Shown here: positions 38,991 to 47,462 of the stretch, piece after piece
How positions within the stretch are numbered: the first letter of the stretch is position 1
Layout of the letters: the number at the start of each line of letters is the position of its first letter
Source: Gaiellales bacterium
GTDB taxonomy: Bacteria; Actinomycetota; Thermoleophilia; Gaiellales; JAICJC01
NCBI GenBank assembly: GCA_036403155.1
Contig: DASWRM010000010.1
Coordinates: forward strand, 97,618-161,617
DNA: 64,000 nucleotides
Direction of reading: 5' to 3'
Program-made: the position numbers and the translations under genes
Notes under the pieces: model-generated
What the model was told of the DNA's origin: nothing
Databases searched by the model: none
Seen by the model: the letters and a program-made list of their open reading frames with translations, nothing else

Positions 38991-39520
38991 GGCCCGCAGA
39001 TCCGGTGGCGGTGACCGCGCGGTGCGAGCTGCGGCTGCTCGCTCCGCAGGACGCCGAGCCCCTGCAGCGCCTCTATGGAGACCCCGAGGCGATGCGCTAC
39101 GTCGGCGCGGACGGCGAAGCGCGCACCCCCGAGCAGACCGCCCGCGGGGTCGGCCGCATGATCGAGCACCAGGAGCAGCACGGGTACTCGCTCTGGGCGG
39201 TGACCGAGCGGCAGAGCGGCGAGGTGATCGGCGTGGCCGGGCTGGTGCTGGAGGAGTTCGTCGGCCCTGAGGTGGAGGTCGTGTACGAGCTCCAGCGCGA
39301 CCGCTGGGGTCGCGGGCTCGCCACCGAGGTGGCGCGCGCCTGCCTCGACGTCGCGTTCGGGCCGCTCGGACTGCCGCGCGTGATCGCGCTCGCCTATCCC
39401 GAGAACCGGCCGTCCGTGCGGGTGATGGAGAAGATCGGCATGCTCCCCGACGGTGAGGTGGAGGCGTACGGGCGGCGGATGGTGCGCTACGTCGCCGAGC
39501 CGGGCGTTAATGCGCAGTGA
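38987..39520 (+). CDS. RimJ/RimL-type GNAT N-acetyltransferase
   Basis: GNAT protein (177 aa) of the RimJ/RimL group, which acetylates N-terminal or other amines. It shows LRLLAPQDAEPLQRLYGDP at the start, VIGVAGLVLE in strand beta-4, the acetyl-CoA loop DRWGRGLATEVARACLD and the IALAYPENRPSVRVMEKIG block of the subfamily. The start is GTG 38987. The specific substrate cannot be inferred. Confidence 0.88.
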   Translation: MRPADPVAVTARCELRLLAPQDAEPLQRLYGDPEAMRYVGADGEARTPEQTARGVGRMIEHQEQHGYSLWAVTERQSGEVIGVAGLVLEEFVGPEVEVVYELQRDRWGRGLATEVARACLDVAFGPLGLPRVIALAYPENRPSVRVMEKIGMLPDGEVEAYGRRMVRYVAEPGVNAQ

Positions 39521-39543
39521 ACCTGCCGTGAATGCACGCCCGG

Positions 39544-39549
39544 TAGCAT
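39544..39549 (+). promoter_or_regulatory. -10 hexamer for the epimerase gene
   Basis: TAGCAT, 7 nt, ATG 39557. An earlier ATG at 39548 overlaps the hexamer, which argues for the second start. Confidence 0.5.
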
Positions 39550-39556
39550 GTCGCAC

Positions 39557-40675
39557 ATGCGAGTCCTGATCACCGGCGGGGCCGGCTTCATCGGATCGCA
39601 CCTTGCCGACGCCCTGCTGCGCGCCGGCCACGAGGTGCGCGCGCTGGACAACCTCGACCCCCAGGTGCACCAGGGCGGACACCGCCCCGGATACCTCGAT
39701 GCGCAGGTCGACCTGCGGGTCGGTGACGTGCGCGACCACCGCGCGGTCGCCGATGCCCTCGACGGCGTCGACCATGTCGTCCATTTCGCCGCGGCGGTGG
39801 GAGTCGGCCAGTCGATGTACGAGATCGAGCGCTACACGTCGATCAACGCGATCGGCGCAGCCGTCGTGCTGGAGGAGATTGCGAAGCGGCGGGACCAGCT
39901 GGCACGCGTCCTCGTCGCGTCGTCCATGTCGATCTACGGCGAGGGCCGCTATCGGTGTGAGGACCACGGTCTGCTGGCCCCGCAGGTGCGAAGCGACGAG
40001 CAGCTGGACGCACGCGACTGGGAGCTGCACTGCCCGCACTGCGGCCGCGAGCTCGAGCCGCTGCCGACCGGCGAGGACAAGCCGGTGCACCCGATGTCCG
40101 TCTACGCCGTGAACAAGCGCGACCACGAGGAGCTGTTCCTCGCGATCGGGCGCGCCCACCGGCTGCCGACCGTGGCGATGCGGTTCTTCAACGTCTACGG
40201 CGACCGCCAGGCGCTCTCGAACCCGTACACGGGTGTCGCCGCCATCTTCGGCGGCCGGCTGCTGAACGACAAGCGCCCGCTGGTGTTCGAGGACGGCGGA
40301 CAGAGCCGCGATTTCGTGCATGTCTCGGACATCGCCGCGGGCTGCGTGACGGCGCTCGAGGCCGGCGGTGCGGACTACCGGGCCGTCAACCTCGGCACCG
40401 GCGTGGCGCGGACGGTGCTCGACGTGGCGACCGAGCTCGCCCGCGGGCTGGGCAAGGAGCACCTGCAGCCCGAGATCGTGAACAAGTTCCGGGCGGGGGA
40501 TATCCGCCACTGCGTGGCCGACATCTCGCTGGCGCGCGAGACGCTCGCCTTCGAGCCCAGGGTTGCGTTCGCGGACGGGATGCAGGAGCTGCTCGGGTGG
40601 GTGGCGACGCAGCAGGCGACCGACTCGGTCGACGCCGCGGCGGGCCAGCTCGAGGCCGCCGGCCTCACCCGGTGA
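39557..40675 (+). CDS. NAD-dependent sugar epimerase, dTDP-L-rhamnose 4-epimerase-like
   Basis: Short-chain dehydrogenase-type nucleotide-sugar epimerase (372 aa). The NAD loop is ITGGAGFIGSHLADALL, and the catalytic Ser-Tyr-Lys set includes VYAVNKRDHEE. Between them lies an insertion with CEDHGLL and CPHCGRELEPLP, a Cys/His-rich element known from dTDP-L-rhamnose 4-epimerases, which supports that assignment. A rhamnosyltransferase-like gene follows with a 4-base overlap. GalE/UDP-glucose 4-epimerase activity is a less likely alternative. Confidence 0.83.
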   Translation: MRVLITGGAGFIGSHLADALLRAGHEVRALDNLDPQVHQGGHRPGYLDAQVDLRVGDVRDHRAVADALDGVDHVVHFAAAVGVGQSMYEIERYTSINAIGAAVVLEEIAKRRDQLARVLVASSMSIYGEGRYRCEDHGLLAPQVRSDEQLDARDWELHCPHCGRELEPLPTGEDKPVHPMSVYAVNKRDHEELFLAIGRAHRLPTVAMRFFNVYGDRQALSNPYTGVAAIFGGRLLNDKRPLVFEDGGQSRDFVHVSDIAAGCVTALEAGGADYRAVNLGTGVARTVLDVATELARGLGKEHLQPEIVNKFRAGDIRHCVADISLARETLAFEPRVAFADGMQELLGWVATQQATDSVDAAAGQLEAAGLTR

Positions 40676-41652
40676 CCGCGGCTCCCGACATCACCGTCTC
40701 GCTGGTCAACACGAACAACCGGGAGCTGCTGCTCGGGTGCCTGGCGTCGCTTGCAGCGGCCGCACGCGAGACCGTGCTCGAGACGATCGTGGTCGACAAC
40801 GCGTCGACCGACGGCAGCGCGGCCGCGGTTCGGGAGGCGTATCCGGACGTCGAGGTGGTCGAGCGGGATCGGCGGCACGGCTTCGGCGCCAACCACAACC
40901 AGGCGATCGCACGGGCCACGGGGCGGTACGTGCTGATCCTGAACGAGGACACGGTGCTGCACGAGGGTGCGCTCGACCGCATGCGCAGCTTCATGGATGG
41001 GCACCCCGAGGTCGGCGCCTGCGGGCCCAAGATCCTGAATCCCGACGGCTCCCAGCAGCCGTCCGCCTTCCGGTTCCCGACCCCTGCGCGGGTCGCGCTG
41101 ACGGCGCTGACGCTGCAGCGGAGGGGATGGATCCAGTCGCGGGCCGAGCACATCGTGCGGGTCGACTGGGTGTGCGGGGCGGCGATCCTCGCCCGGCTGC
41201 CGGCACTGCGCGCGGTGGGCGGCTTCGACGAGCGGCTGTTCATCTACTCGGAGGATCCCGACCTCTGCCTGCGGCTCCGCGAAGCGGGATACGCGACCGC
41301 CTACTTCCCGTATGCCTCGCTCGTGCACTTCGAGAATGCGACCACGGATGGTGTGCCGGAGCGGCGGATCGCCCAGATGGAGCGCAGCCGGGCGCTCTAC
41401 ACGCGAAAGCATCACGGCGCTGCCGGGGAGTATGCGGTGCGAGGGCTGACGGCGGCCAGCTTCGCCGCCCGCGCGGCGCTTGCGAAGGGGCTGCTCGCGG
41501 TGCCCGGCGGCGAGCGCGTCAAGCGCGTCGACGAGGACGCGCCGCGCAGGTTCGTCGCGCACGTGCGCGCGGCGGTGCGACCGAACGGCATGCCCGGCAT
41601 CGAGGACGCCGCCGACGAGTTCAACGCGCGGCGCGCAGCCTCGGCGCCTTAG
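40672..41652 (+). CDS. glycosyltransferase family 2, rhamnosyltransferase-like
   Basis: GT-A fold glycosyltransferase (326 aa) of the WbbL group. Motifs: VSLVNTNNRELLLGCLASL, the nucleotide Asp in IVVDNASTDGS, the metal-binding ILNEDTVL and the C-terminal GGFDERLFIYSEDPDLCLR. WbbL-like enzymes often transfer rhamnose, matching the epimerase gene it overlaps. No membrane segments. The last 4 bp overlap the convergent propeller gene. Confidence 0.86.
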   Translation: MTAAPDITVSLVNTNNRELLLGCLASLAAAARETVLETIVVDNASTDGSAAAVREAYPDVEVVERDRRHGFGANHNQAIARATGRYVLILNEDTVLHEGALDRMRSFMDGHPEVGACGPKILNPDGSQQPSAFRFPTPARVALTALTLQRRGWIQSRAEHIVRVDWVCGAAILARLPALRAVGGFDERLFIYSEDPDLCLRLREAGYATAYFPYASLVHFENATTDGVPERRIAQMERSRALYTRKHHGAAGEYAVRGLTAASFAARAALAKGLLAVPGGERVKRVDEDAPRRFVAHVRAAVRPNGMPGIEDAADEFNARRAASAP

Positions 41653-42830
41653 CGCCAGATCAGCCCGACGGGATACGCGGGCGGTGACGGATAGATGTGC
41701 AGCACCTGCCGGACCGGCAGCTGCGCCGGCCGCTGTCCGGGTGCGGGGAGGTGGTCCGCCGGCGGGTCGACCAGCACGACGCGACGGCCGCGCAGCGCCA
41801 GGACGAGGCTTCGGCCGTCGGGGGAGGCGATCACGCCCTCGATCCCGCTGCGCAGCGCGGCCAGGCCGACGGCGGTCGCGCGCGTCCGTGTGACACGGAG
41901 GCGCTGAACGTACTGGAACGTCGTCTCCACGATGTCGTGGCGCGTCAGCCAGGCGAATCCGCCGCCCACCGCCGGCCCCGGCATCCCGAGTGCAGGGACG
42001 CAGAACGCCGCGTGTCCCGTATTCGCGACCCACACCTCGGCTCCGCTGCGCACTCCGAGCTGGTTCGAGTGAGGGGCGTAGGCGAGCTGCTCGGGCGCCG
42101 CATCCGCTGCGCAGCCCGGCCTGCGGACGGCCGCCGTCCGACCCCGCCAGAGATCGGCAACCTCCACCCGGTTTACTCCGTGCACGTACGCGACGGCCAG
42201 GGAGTCCCACCGCCACGCGGGAGCCACGTCGGCCACGTTGCGATCGACGACGCGATCGTGCATCAGGGTGCCGTCGATCAGATGCAGTGCCGAGCGGCCG
42301 CTGCGCTGCACGATGTAGGCGATGTGGATGCCGATCGGGGCCCAGCTGACGGCCGTGACCGTCCCGTGCACCCTATGGCTCACGACCACACGGCCCGTCG
42401 CCGGGTCGATCGCGTCGATGCGTCCCCGCCGGCCAGCCGCCACGTACGCCGCGTTGGGCGAGAGCTCGAAGGCCGTCGACCGCAGGCCGGCGCGCCGGTG
42501 GCCGACGGCGTACACCGCCCGTCCGCCGGTGACCACTGCAAATCCCGCTGCGCCTGGCGGCAGGGGGCCGCGCGGGGCCGGCATGGTTCGCGGCGGCCCG
42601 GTGTGCCCGGGTGCGATGCCAACCGCCCGGCGCACCGTGTCGGAGGCCAGCGCCGCCGCGGTCAGGACGAGCGTCGCGAGAACGGCGGCGGGCAGCAGCA
42701 GGAGTGGGCGGCGGTGCCGGGACACCGCGAGCGCCGCCATCGCGCCCGCCCGCGCCTGCTCGCCGGCGGGATCGCTTGGTCCCACCTGCCCGAGGACGTG
42801 CTCGAGCCGTTCCTCAAGCTCCTTCGACAT
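41649..42830 (-). CDS. putative anti-sigma factor with extracytoplasmic beta-propeller
   Basis: Protein of 393 aa: a cytoplasmic N-terminus of about 40 residues starting MSKELEERLEHVLGQVG, one transmembrane helix (LLLLPAAVLATLVLTAAAL) and a large outer domain with WD40/TolB-like strand repeats (AFELSPNAAYVAAG, AVSWAPIGIHIAYI, IASPDGRSLVLAL). It overlaps the ECF sigma gene by 17 bp, the usual place for its anti-sigma factor. A zinc HxxxCxxC motif is absent, so the anti-sigma call rests on topology and position; a signal-sensing partner is the alternative. Confidence 0.7.
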   Translation of the reverse strand: MSKELEERLEHVLGQVGPSDPAGEQARAGAMAALAVSRHRRPLLLLPAAVLATLVLTAAALASDTVRRAVGIAPGHTGPPRTMPAPRGPLPPGAAGFAVVTGGRAVYAVGHRRAGLRSTAFELSPNAAYVAAGRRGRIDAIDPATGRVVVSHRVHGTVTAVSWAPIGIHIAYIVQRSGRSALHLIDGTLMHDRVVDRNVADVAPAWRWDSLAVAYVHGVNRVEVADLWRGRTAAVRRPGCAADAAPEQLAYAPHSNQLGVRSGAEVWVANTGHAAFCVPALGMPGPAVGGGFAWLTRHDIVETTFQYVQRLRVTRTRATAVGLAALRSGIEGVIASPDGRSLVLALRGRRVVLVDPPADHLPAPGQRPAQLPVRQVLHIYPSPPAYPVGLIWR

Positions 42831-43350
42831 CCGCCTCCTCCAGCCGCTGCTCGCGCAGCTCCTCGAGCGCGCGTGCCAGGCGCGAGTGCACCGTGCCGGG
42901 CGGCACGCCGATCAGGTCCGCGATCTCCATCGGTGAGTAGCCGAGCCCGTAGCGCAGCACGATCACGACCCGCCGCTGCGGGCCCAGCCGGCTCACCGCC
43001 TCGAGCAGTTCCCGGTCCTCGGCTTCCAGATCGCGCCATTCCGCGTCCAGCCGCTCGGGTGCGTCAAGCCCCACCAGGCGGCGCTCACGTCGCAGCAGGT
43101 CGAGCGACCGGTTGACGACGATCCGGTGCAGCCACGCGGCGAACGGCCGGCGCTCGTCGAACCGGCCGAGCGCGGCGAACGCGCGCTCGAAGGCGTCCTG
43201 CGCGACGTCGTCGGCCATGGCGCGGCTCCCCGTGATCACCCGGGCGGCGCGCCACGCCCCCGGCCAGTGCCGCTCGAACAGCTCGCCGGCAGCGTCGCGC
43301 GAGCCGCGCCGTGCACGGCGCACCAGGTCAGCATCGCCCGCCTGCCCCAT
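42814..43350 (-). CDS. ECF (extracytoplasmic function) sigma factor
   Basis: ECF sigma factor (178 aa). Region 2 has RRGSRDAAGELFERHW and the -10-binding part AQDAFERAFAALGRFDER; region 4 has PQRRVVIVLRYGLGYSPMEIADLIGVPPGTVHSR, shortened here to the key blocks LRYGLGYSPMEIA and GVPPGTVHSRL. ATG 43350 is preferred over ATG 43356 because TACAGT lies 8 nt before it. The coupled downstream gene is probably its membrane-bound regulator. Confidence 0.92.
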   Translation of the reverse strand: MGQAGDADLVRRARRGSRDAAGELFERHWPGAWRAARVITGSRAMADDVAQDAFERAFAALGRFDERRPFAAWLHRIVVNRSLDLLRRERRLVGLDAPERLDAEWRDLEAEDRELLEAVSRLGPQRRVVIVLRYGLGYSPMEIADLIGVPPGTVHSRLARALEELREQRLEEADVEGA

Positions 43351-43358
43351 GATCATCG

Positions 43359-43364
43359 ACTGTA
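43359..43364 (-). promoter_or_regulatory. -10 hexamer for the ECF sigma gene
   Basis: TACAGT on the minus strand, 8 nt, ATG 43350. Confidence 0.4.
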
Positions 43365-43395
43365 CTACGGCTCTGAGCGGCCGCGACGTCCCGGT

Positions 43396-44796
43396 TCAGC
43401 CCTGCTCGGCGACCACGAGCAGCGTGTCGAGCGACGGATCCGAGCAGTAGGCGACACGCGTCCCGGCCGCGGCCTCGCGGCGAAGCGCCGAGAGGATCTC
43501 GTCGGTGATCAGCTCGCCGGGTGCGAGTGCCGGGATGCCGGGCGGATACGGCGCCGCCGTCTCGGCAGCGATGCGGCCGACCGCGTGGTTCGCCGGCACC
43601 CGCTCGCGCGGAGCGACGAACGCGTCGCGGGGGCTGAGCGCAGTCACCGCCTGGAGCGACCACACGCTCGACGCTGCGATCGGCCGCGGCGCCGTGCGTC
43701 GGGCGGCGAGCGAGCGCTCGATGCTCTCGACCAGCGTGCTCACGCTGGCGGCGGTGTCGGCCAGCGTGACGATCGGGACGAGGGTGTCACGGTCGGCCAT
43801 CTCGAGGCGGACGCCCTCGCGGAGCAGATCTGCCTCGACCTCGAACCCGTCGGCGCCGGTACCGGCGAGCCCGAGCACCAGCTTCGTCGGATCCGACGCC
43901 TCGGAGACGTGCAGGCAGTCGATCCGCCGCAGGCGGGTACGTGCGTCGCCGACCAGCGCGATCGTCCGCTCGAGCAGCTCCTCGCCACGGTCCTCGATCA
44001 GCTGGCGTGCCCTGTCGCTCGAGGCGAGGATGGCCGCTGCCGGGCTGGTGGTGTGCAGGAGCTCGAAGGCCTCCTCCACGCGGGCGAGGTCAAGCACGCC
44101 GCCCCGGGCCACCACGATCGACCCCTGCGTGAACGCGGTGAGGGTCTTGTGCGTCGACGTGACCATGGCATCGGCGCCTCGTGCGATCGCGTGCTGCGGC
44201 AGCGCCGGGTGGAAGCCCAGGTGGGCGCCCCACGCCTGGTCGACGATCAGCGGGACGCCGGCGGCGTGGGCGATGTCCGCGATCGCGTCCACGTCCGAGA
44301 TCATGCCGACGTAGCTGGGCTCGACCAGGAAGACGGCGCGGATGCCCGGCTCGTCAGCGAGCGCCCGGCGGACCGCCTCGGCCGGCACGCCGGTGGCGAG
44401 CCCGGTCTCCGGATCGACCGAAGGCGGGACCCAGACCGGGTCGAGGCCGGCCAGCACGAGCCCGCCGAAGAGCGACTTGTGCAGGGTCCGGGCCACGAGC
44501 ACGCGGTCGCCCGGGCGCGCGGCCGCAAGCGCGAGCGACTGGTTCCCGTGGGTCGATCCTGCCACGCTGAAGCGGCAGAGATCGCCGCCCCAGAGGCCCG
44601 CGGCGAGCCGCTCCGCGCGGCCGAGCACGTCGTCGCCCAGGCGTGAGTCGTCGGCCCCGGAGACGAGCGGCAGATCCTGGAGGAGCAGCGGGCCGGCGAT
44701 GCCGGCGGCGCGCTTGTGGCCCGGCACCGTGAACGTCGTGCCGGGGTCGGCGAGGAAGCGGTCGACCGCGTCGGCGAGAGGGGCCTCGGAGGGCAT
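43396..44796 (-). CDS. Orn/Lys/Arg decarboxylase-family PLP enzyme
   Basis: Fold-type I PLP decarboxylase (466 aa) of the Orn/Lys/Arg group, making a polyamine precursor such as agmatine, cadaverine or putrescine. The PLP lysine is in TSTHKTLTAFTQGS, with VPGHKRAAGIAG at the N-terminus, SVAGSTHGNQSLALA holding the phosphate, and VDQAWGAHLGFHP supplying the Asp. The chain is shorter than the biodegradative E. coli enzymes because it lacks their wing domain, like Bacillus SpeA. Which amino acid is used cannot be read. Confidence 0.9.
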   Translation of the reverse strand: MPSEAPLADAVDRFLADPGTTFTVPGHKRAAGIAGPLLLQDLPLVSGADDSRLGDDVLGRAERLAAGLWGGDLCRFSVAGSTHGNQSLALAAARPGDRVLVARTLHKSLFGGLVLAGLDPVWVPPSVDPETGLATGVPAEAVRRALADEPGIRAVFLVEPSYVGMISDVDAIADIAHAAGVPLIVDQAWGAHLGFHPALPQHAIARGADAMVTSTHKTLTAFTQGSIVVARGGVLDLARVEEAFELLHTTSPAAAILASSDRARQLIEDRGEELLERTIALVGDARTRLRRIDCLHVSEASDPTKLVLGLAGTGADGFEVEADLLREGVRLEMADRDTLVPIVTLADTAASVSTLVESIERSLAARRTAPRPIAASSVWSLQAVTALSPRDAFVAPRERVPANHAVGRIAAETAAPYPPGIPALAPGELITDEILSALRREAAAGTRVAYCSDPSLDTLLVVAEQG

Positions 44797-44805
44797 CGGC
44801 GCGAC

Positions 44806-44811
44806 AGCGTA
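44806..44811 (-). promoter_or_regulatory. -10 hexamer for the decarboxylase gene
   Basis: TACGCT on the minus strand, 9 nt, ATG 44796. Confidence 0.4.
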
Positions 44812-44847
44812 CCGGGGCCCGGGGCGCCGCGCCTCGTCAGGCGGCGG

Positions 44848-45519
44848 TCAGCTCGCCGGGCGCAGCCGCTGGTCTGGCGAACCGGTGTCCGGTGCCAACG
44901 CGGTCATTGCGGCGATGCGACGGCGGTCGTGGTCGGCGATCTGCACGATCTCGCAGCCGACCCGCTGGTGGCCGTGGTGCGACTCGCAGGTCTGCAGCAC
45001 ACGCGCCTGCAGCCGCAACGAGCGCCCGGCGATCCGCGCCTGCATGGCGACCCTGTCGCCGACGTGGAACCTCCGGTCGGTGACGAACGCGACCCCGGAC
45101 GCAGACAGGTCGGCCAGCCGCACGTCGAGCTCCTCGTCCTGCGCGAGCGCCCGCGCGCCCAGCACGTGCACAACGGCCATCTCGTCCAGCGTCGCGCGCG
45201 CGCTGACACGCTCGCTGCGACGGCGCTGCACGTCCAGCACGCGCAGGTGCACGCGCGCCATCCAGTCCGCCTGCTCCAGGACGTCCACCACCCTCAGCGA
45301 AATGTCGTACCCGCCACCGGTCGCGTCGGTGGTTCGCACGAGCAGGTCGAGCCGGTCGCGGACGCGCAGCCGAGGCGCCTCCGCCACGATGTGGCCGCCC
45401 TGCCGTGAGAGCACGCGTAACGCGACGACGCCGCCGTCGCTCGAGAACGCCTCGACCGAGGGCGCCGGCAGCCGGGACAGGATGCCGACGGCCAGCTGGG
45501 TGACGGATCTGTCGTTCAC
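44848..45519 (-). CDS. PilZ-domain protein
   Basis: Protein of 223 aa whose second half is a PilZ domain: the c-di-GMP motif RRRSERVSARA near residue 112 and the strand LADLSASGVAFVT (D/NxSxxG) near 148. The first half has the pattern of the YcgR-like flagellar-brake N-domain (GGVVALRVLSRQGGHIVAEA). It should sense cyclic di-GMP and alter motility or exopolysaccharide. The start is taken as GTG 45519; no convincing promoter was found for it. It is transcribed alone, between the decarboxylase and an NHL-repeat gene. Confidence 0.78.
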   Translation of the reverse strand: MNDRSVTQLAVGILSRLPAPSVEAFSSDGGVVALRVLSRQGGHIVAEAPRLRVRDRLDLLVRTTDATGGGYDISLRVVDVLEQADWMARVHLRVLDVQRRRSERVSARATLDEMAVVHVLGARALAQDEELDVRLADLSASGVAFVTDRRFHVGDRVAMQARIAGRSLRLQARVLQTCESHHGHQRVGCEIVQIADHDRRRIAAMTALAPDTGSPDQRLRPAS

Positions 45520-45592
45520 GCGGGCATCACTGCGCCCGTAATCGACAGCGGCCGGCACGGGTTCAGCCGCGGCGGCGCCACGGTGGTGGCCG

Positions 45593-47368
45593 TCAGTCGT
45601 GCAGGTCGAAGACCTCGATGCGGTCGTTGTACTCGTCGGCCACGTACAGCTCGCCCGCCGCGATCTCCAGGTGCGTGGGGTGGTTGAACGTCCCGTGCGC
45701 CTTGCCCGTGGCACCGCCGGTTGCGCCCAGCGCCTGGAGCTTCGTCCCGTCGGCCGAGTACTCGACGAGGCGGTTCGACGCCGTGTCGGCCACCCAGATC
45801 GTGCCCGTTCCCGAGACGGCGATCCCCTGCGGGTTGTGCAGGCTGCCGAAGCTGCCGACCTGCTCGCCGGTGGTGCCGTCCAGCTCGACGATCCGGTTGC
45901 CCTGGGTATCCGCGACGTACACGATGCCGTTGGCGACCGTGACGTCGCGCGGCGCGTGGAGGTCCGAGGCGATCCACGAGACGCGCAGCCCCGAGGCGTC
46001 CAGCCGGATCACCCGGTTGTTGAACGTGTCCGCGACCACGACGTCCTGCCCGATCGACGCGATGCCGTACGGCCAGTGGAGCGACGCGTCGTCGCTCCCG
46101 AGGTGCCCGTACACGCGCCCCGTCGGCGTGCCGTTGCGGGTGAACTGCGTGATCCGGTTGTTCTTGGTGTCCGCCACCCACACCGTGCCGGTCACCTGGT
46201 TGATGGTGACGTCGCGCGGCCAGTTGAATCCGGTGAGATCGGCCTTCTCCCAGCCACGGTCCCCCCATGCCAGCTCGAAGTTGCCGTTGGAGCTGGTGAA
46301 CCGCTCGATCCGCTGGTTCACCGTGTCGGCCACGAACGTGGCGCTGTCGACGGCCAGGCCGGACGGCTCGTTGAAGCCGCCGGTCTGGGGATGGTCGGTT
46401 CCCCAGCGGCGCACCTCGCCGGTGGTCTGGCTGAAGCGGCTGACGTGGTTGCCCCACAGGTCTGCTCCGTACACGTTCGGCATCGTCCCGCTGCCCACCG
46501 CGACCCGACGCAGCTGCGTGAACTGCCCGGGCCCGTCGCCGGGGGATCCCCACTTGGCGAGATAGGCGCCCGTGCCCGTGAACTTCTGGATCCGCTCGTT
46601 GTTCGAGTCTGCGACGTACACGTTGTCGGCCGCGTCAACGGCGACGCCATAGGGACGGCCGAACTGGCCGTTCCCGCTGCCCTTGATGCCCCAGGTCCGC
46701 TTCCAGGCGCCCTTCGGCCCGAGCTTGACCATACGGTCGTTGGCGTAGTCGGCAACGAAGATGTAGCCGCGCGTGTTCGTGTCCGCGTCACGGGGAGCGC
46801 TCAGCTGGTCGATGCCCTTGCCAAGGGGCTTCACGATGTCGCGGACGAGCTCACCCGCGGGCGTCCACTCGTCGATTGCGTTGCGGTCGTCTTCGACCGT
46901 GAGCACGACCGACCCGCCGTGGCCGTCGGGCCCGGCTCCGATCCCGATCAGCGAGCCGAAGCGGTGCGGCCAGACGTCGAGCGGCGCGCCGGTCTTCGCG
47001 CTCAGCACCTGCACGCGGTTGTATCCCGTGTCGGCGACGTACAGCTTGCCGCTCAGGTAGACGATGTCCCGGGGGTTGTCGAACCGGCCGGGCTGCTTCG
47101 GCCCGCGCTCACCGACCCGCCACTTGAGGGTGCCGTCGCTCCCGTACGCGGCCACCTGGTCATTCCCCGTGTCGGCGATGTACACCGTGCCCTTGTGGGC
47201 GTCGACACCGGACGGATACATCTCGGCGTGCGCCGGGCCGCCGATCGTCCGGGCGTAGGTGGGCGCCGGCGGTGCGGCCGCGTGCGCCGGCGATGGCGCG
47301 GACGCCAGGGCGGCCAGCGTCGCGGCGAGCAGTGGCCCGGCGCAGCGGTGCCAGATGGTCTTTCGCAT
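45593..47368 (-). CDS. secreted NHL-repeat beta-propeller protein 1
   Basis: Secreted protein (591 aa) with a Sec signal peptide (Arg/Lys start MRKTIWHRC, hydrophobic core, cleavage near AHAAAPP) and then NHL repeats to the end. Repeats recur as DIVYLSGKLYVADTGYNRVQ, AVDAADNVYVADSNNERIQ and RDVTVANGIVYVADTQGNRIV, enough for two propellers. It has no catalytic motif and probably binds carbohydrate, protein or nucleic acid outside the cell. The start at 47368 has a strong ribosome site (AGGGAGG). It is a tandem paralogue of the next gene upstream. Confidence 0.87.
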   Translation of the reverse strand: MRKTIWHRCAGPLLAATLAALASAPSPAHAAAPPAPTYARTIGGPAHAEMYPSGVDAHKGTVYIADTGNDQVAAYGSDGTLKWRVGERGPKQPGRFDNPRDIVYLSGKLYVADTGYNRVQVLSAKTGAPLDVWPHRFGSLIGIGAGPDGHGGSVVLTVEDDRNAIDEWTPAGELVRDIVKPLGKGIDQLSAPRDADTNTRGYIFVADYANDRMVKLGPKGAWKRTWGIKGSGNGQFGRPYGVAVDAADNVYVADSNNERIQKFTGTGAYLAKWGSPGDGPGQFTQLRRVAVGSGTMPNVYGADLWGNHVSRFSQTTGEVRRWGTDHPQTGGFNEPSGLAVDSATFVADTVNQRIERFTSSNGNFELAWGDRGWEKADLTGFNWPRDVTINQVTGTVWVADTKNNRITQFTRNGTPTGRVYGHLGSDDASLHWPYGIASIGQDVVVADTFNNRVIRLDASGLRVSWIASDLHAPRDVTVANGIVYVADTQGNRIVELDGTTGEQVGSFGSLHNPQGIAVSGTGTIWVADTASNRLVEYSADGTKLQALGATGGATGKAHGTFNHPTHLEIAAGELYVADEYNDRIEVFDLHD

Positions 47369-47422
47369 GGTTCTGCCTCCCTCTCCGTCCCGGGGCCGTG
47401 CCTGCCCCTTCGACCCCCGACG

Positions 47423-47428
47423 ACTGTA
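47423..47428 (-). promoter_or_regulatory. possible -10 hexamer for NHL gene 1
   Basis: TACAGT on the minus strand about 55 nt before the start at 47368; no convincing -35. Weak. Confidence 0.25.
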
Positions 47429-47462
47429 CGTGCGTCCGGCGCAAAACGCCACCGCCGCGCAG

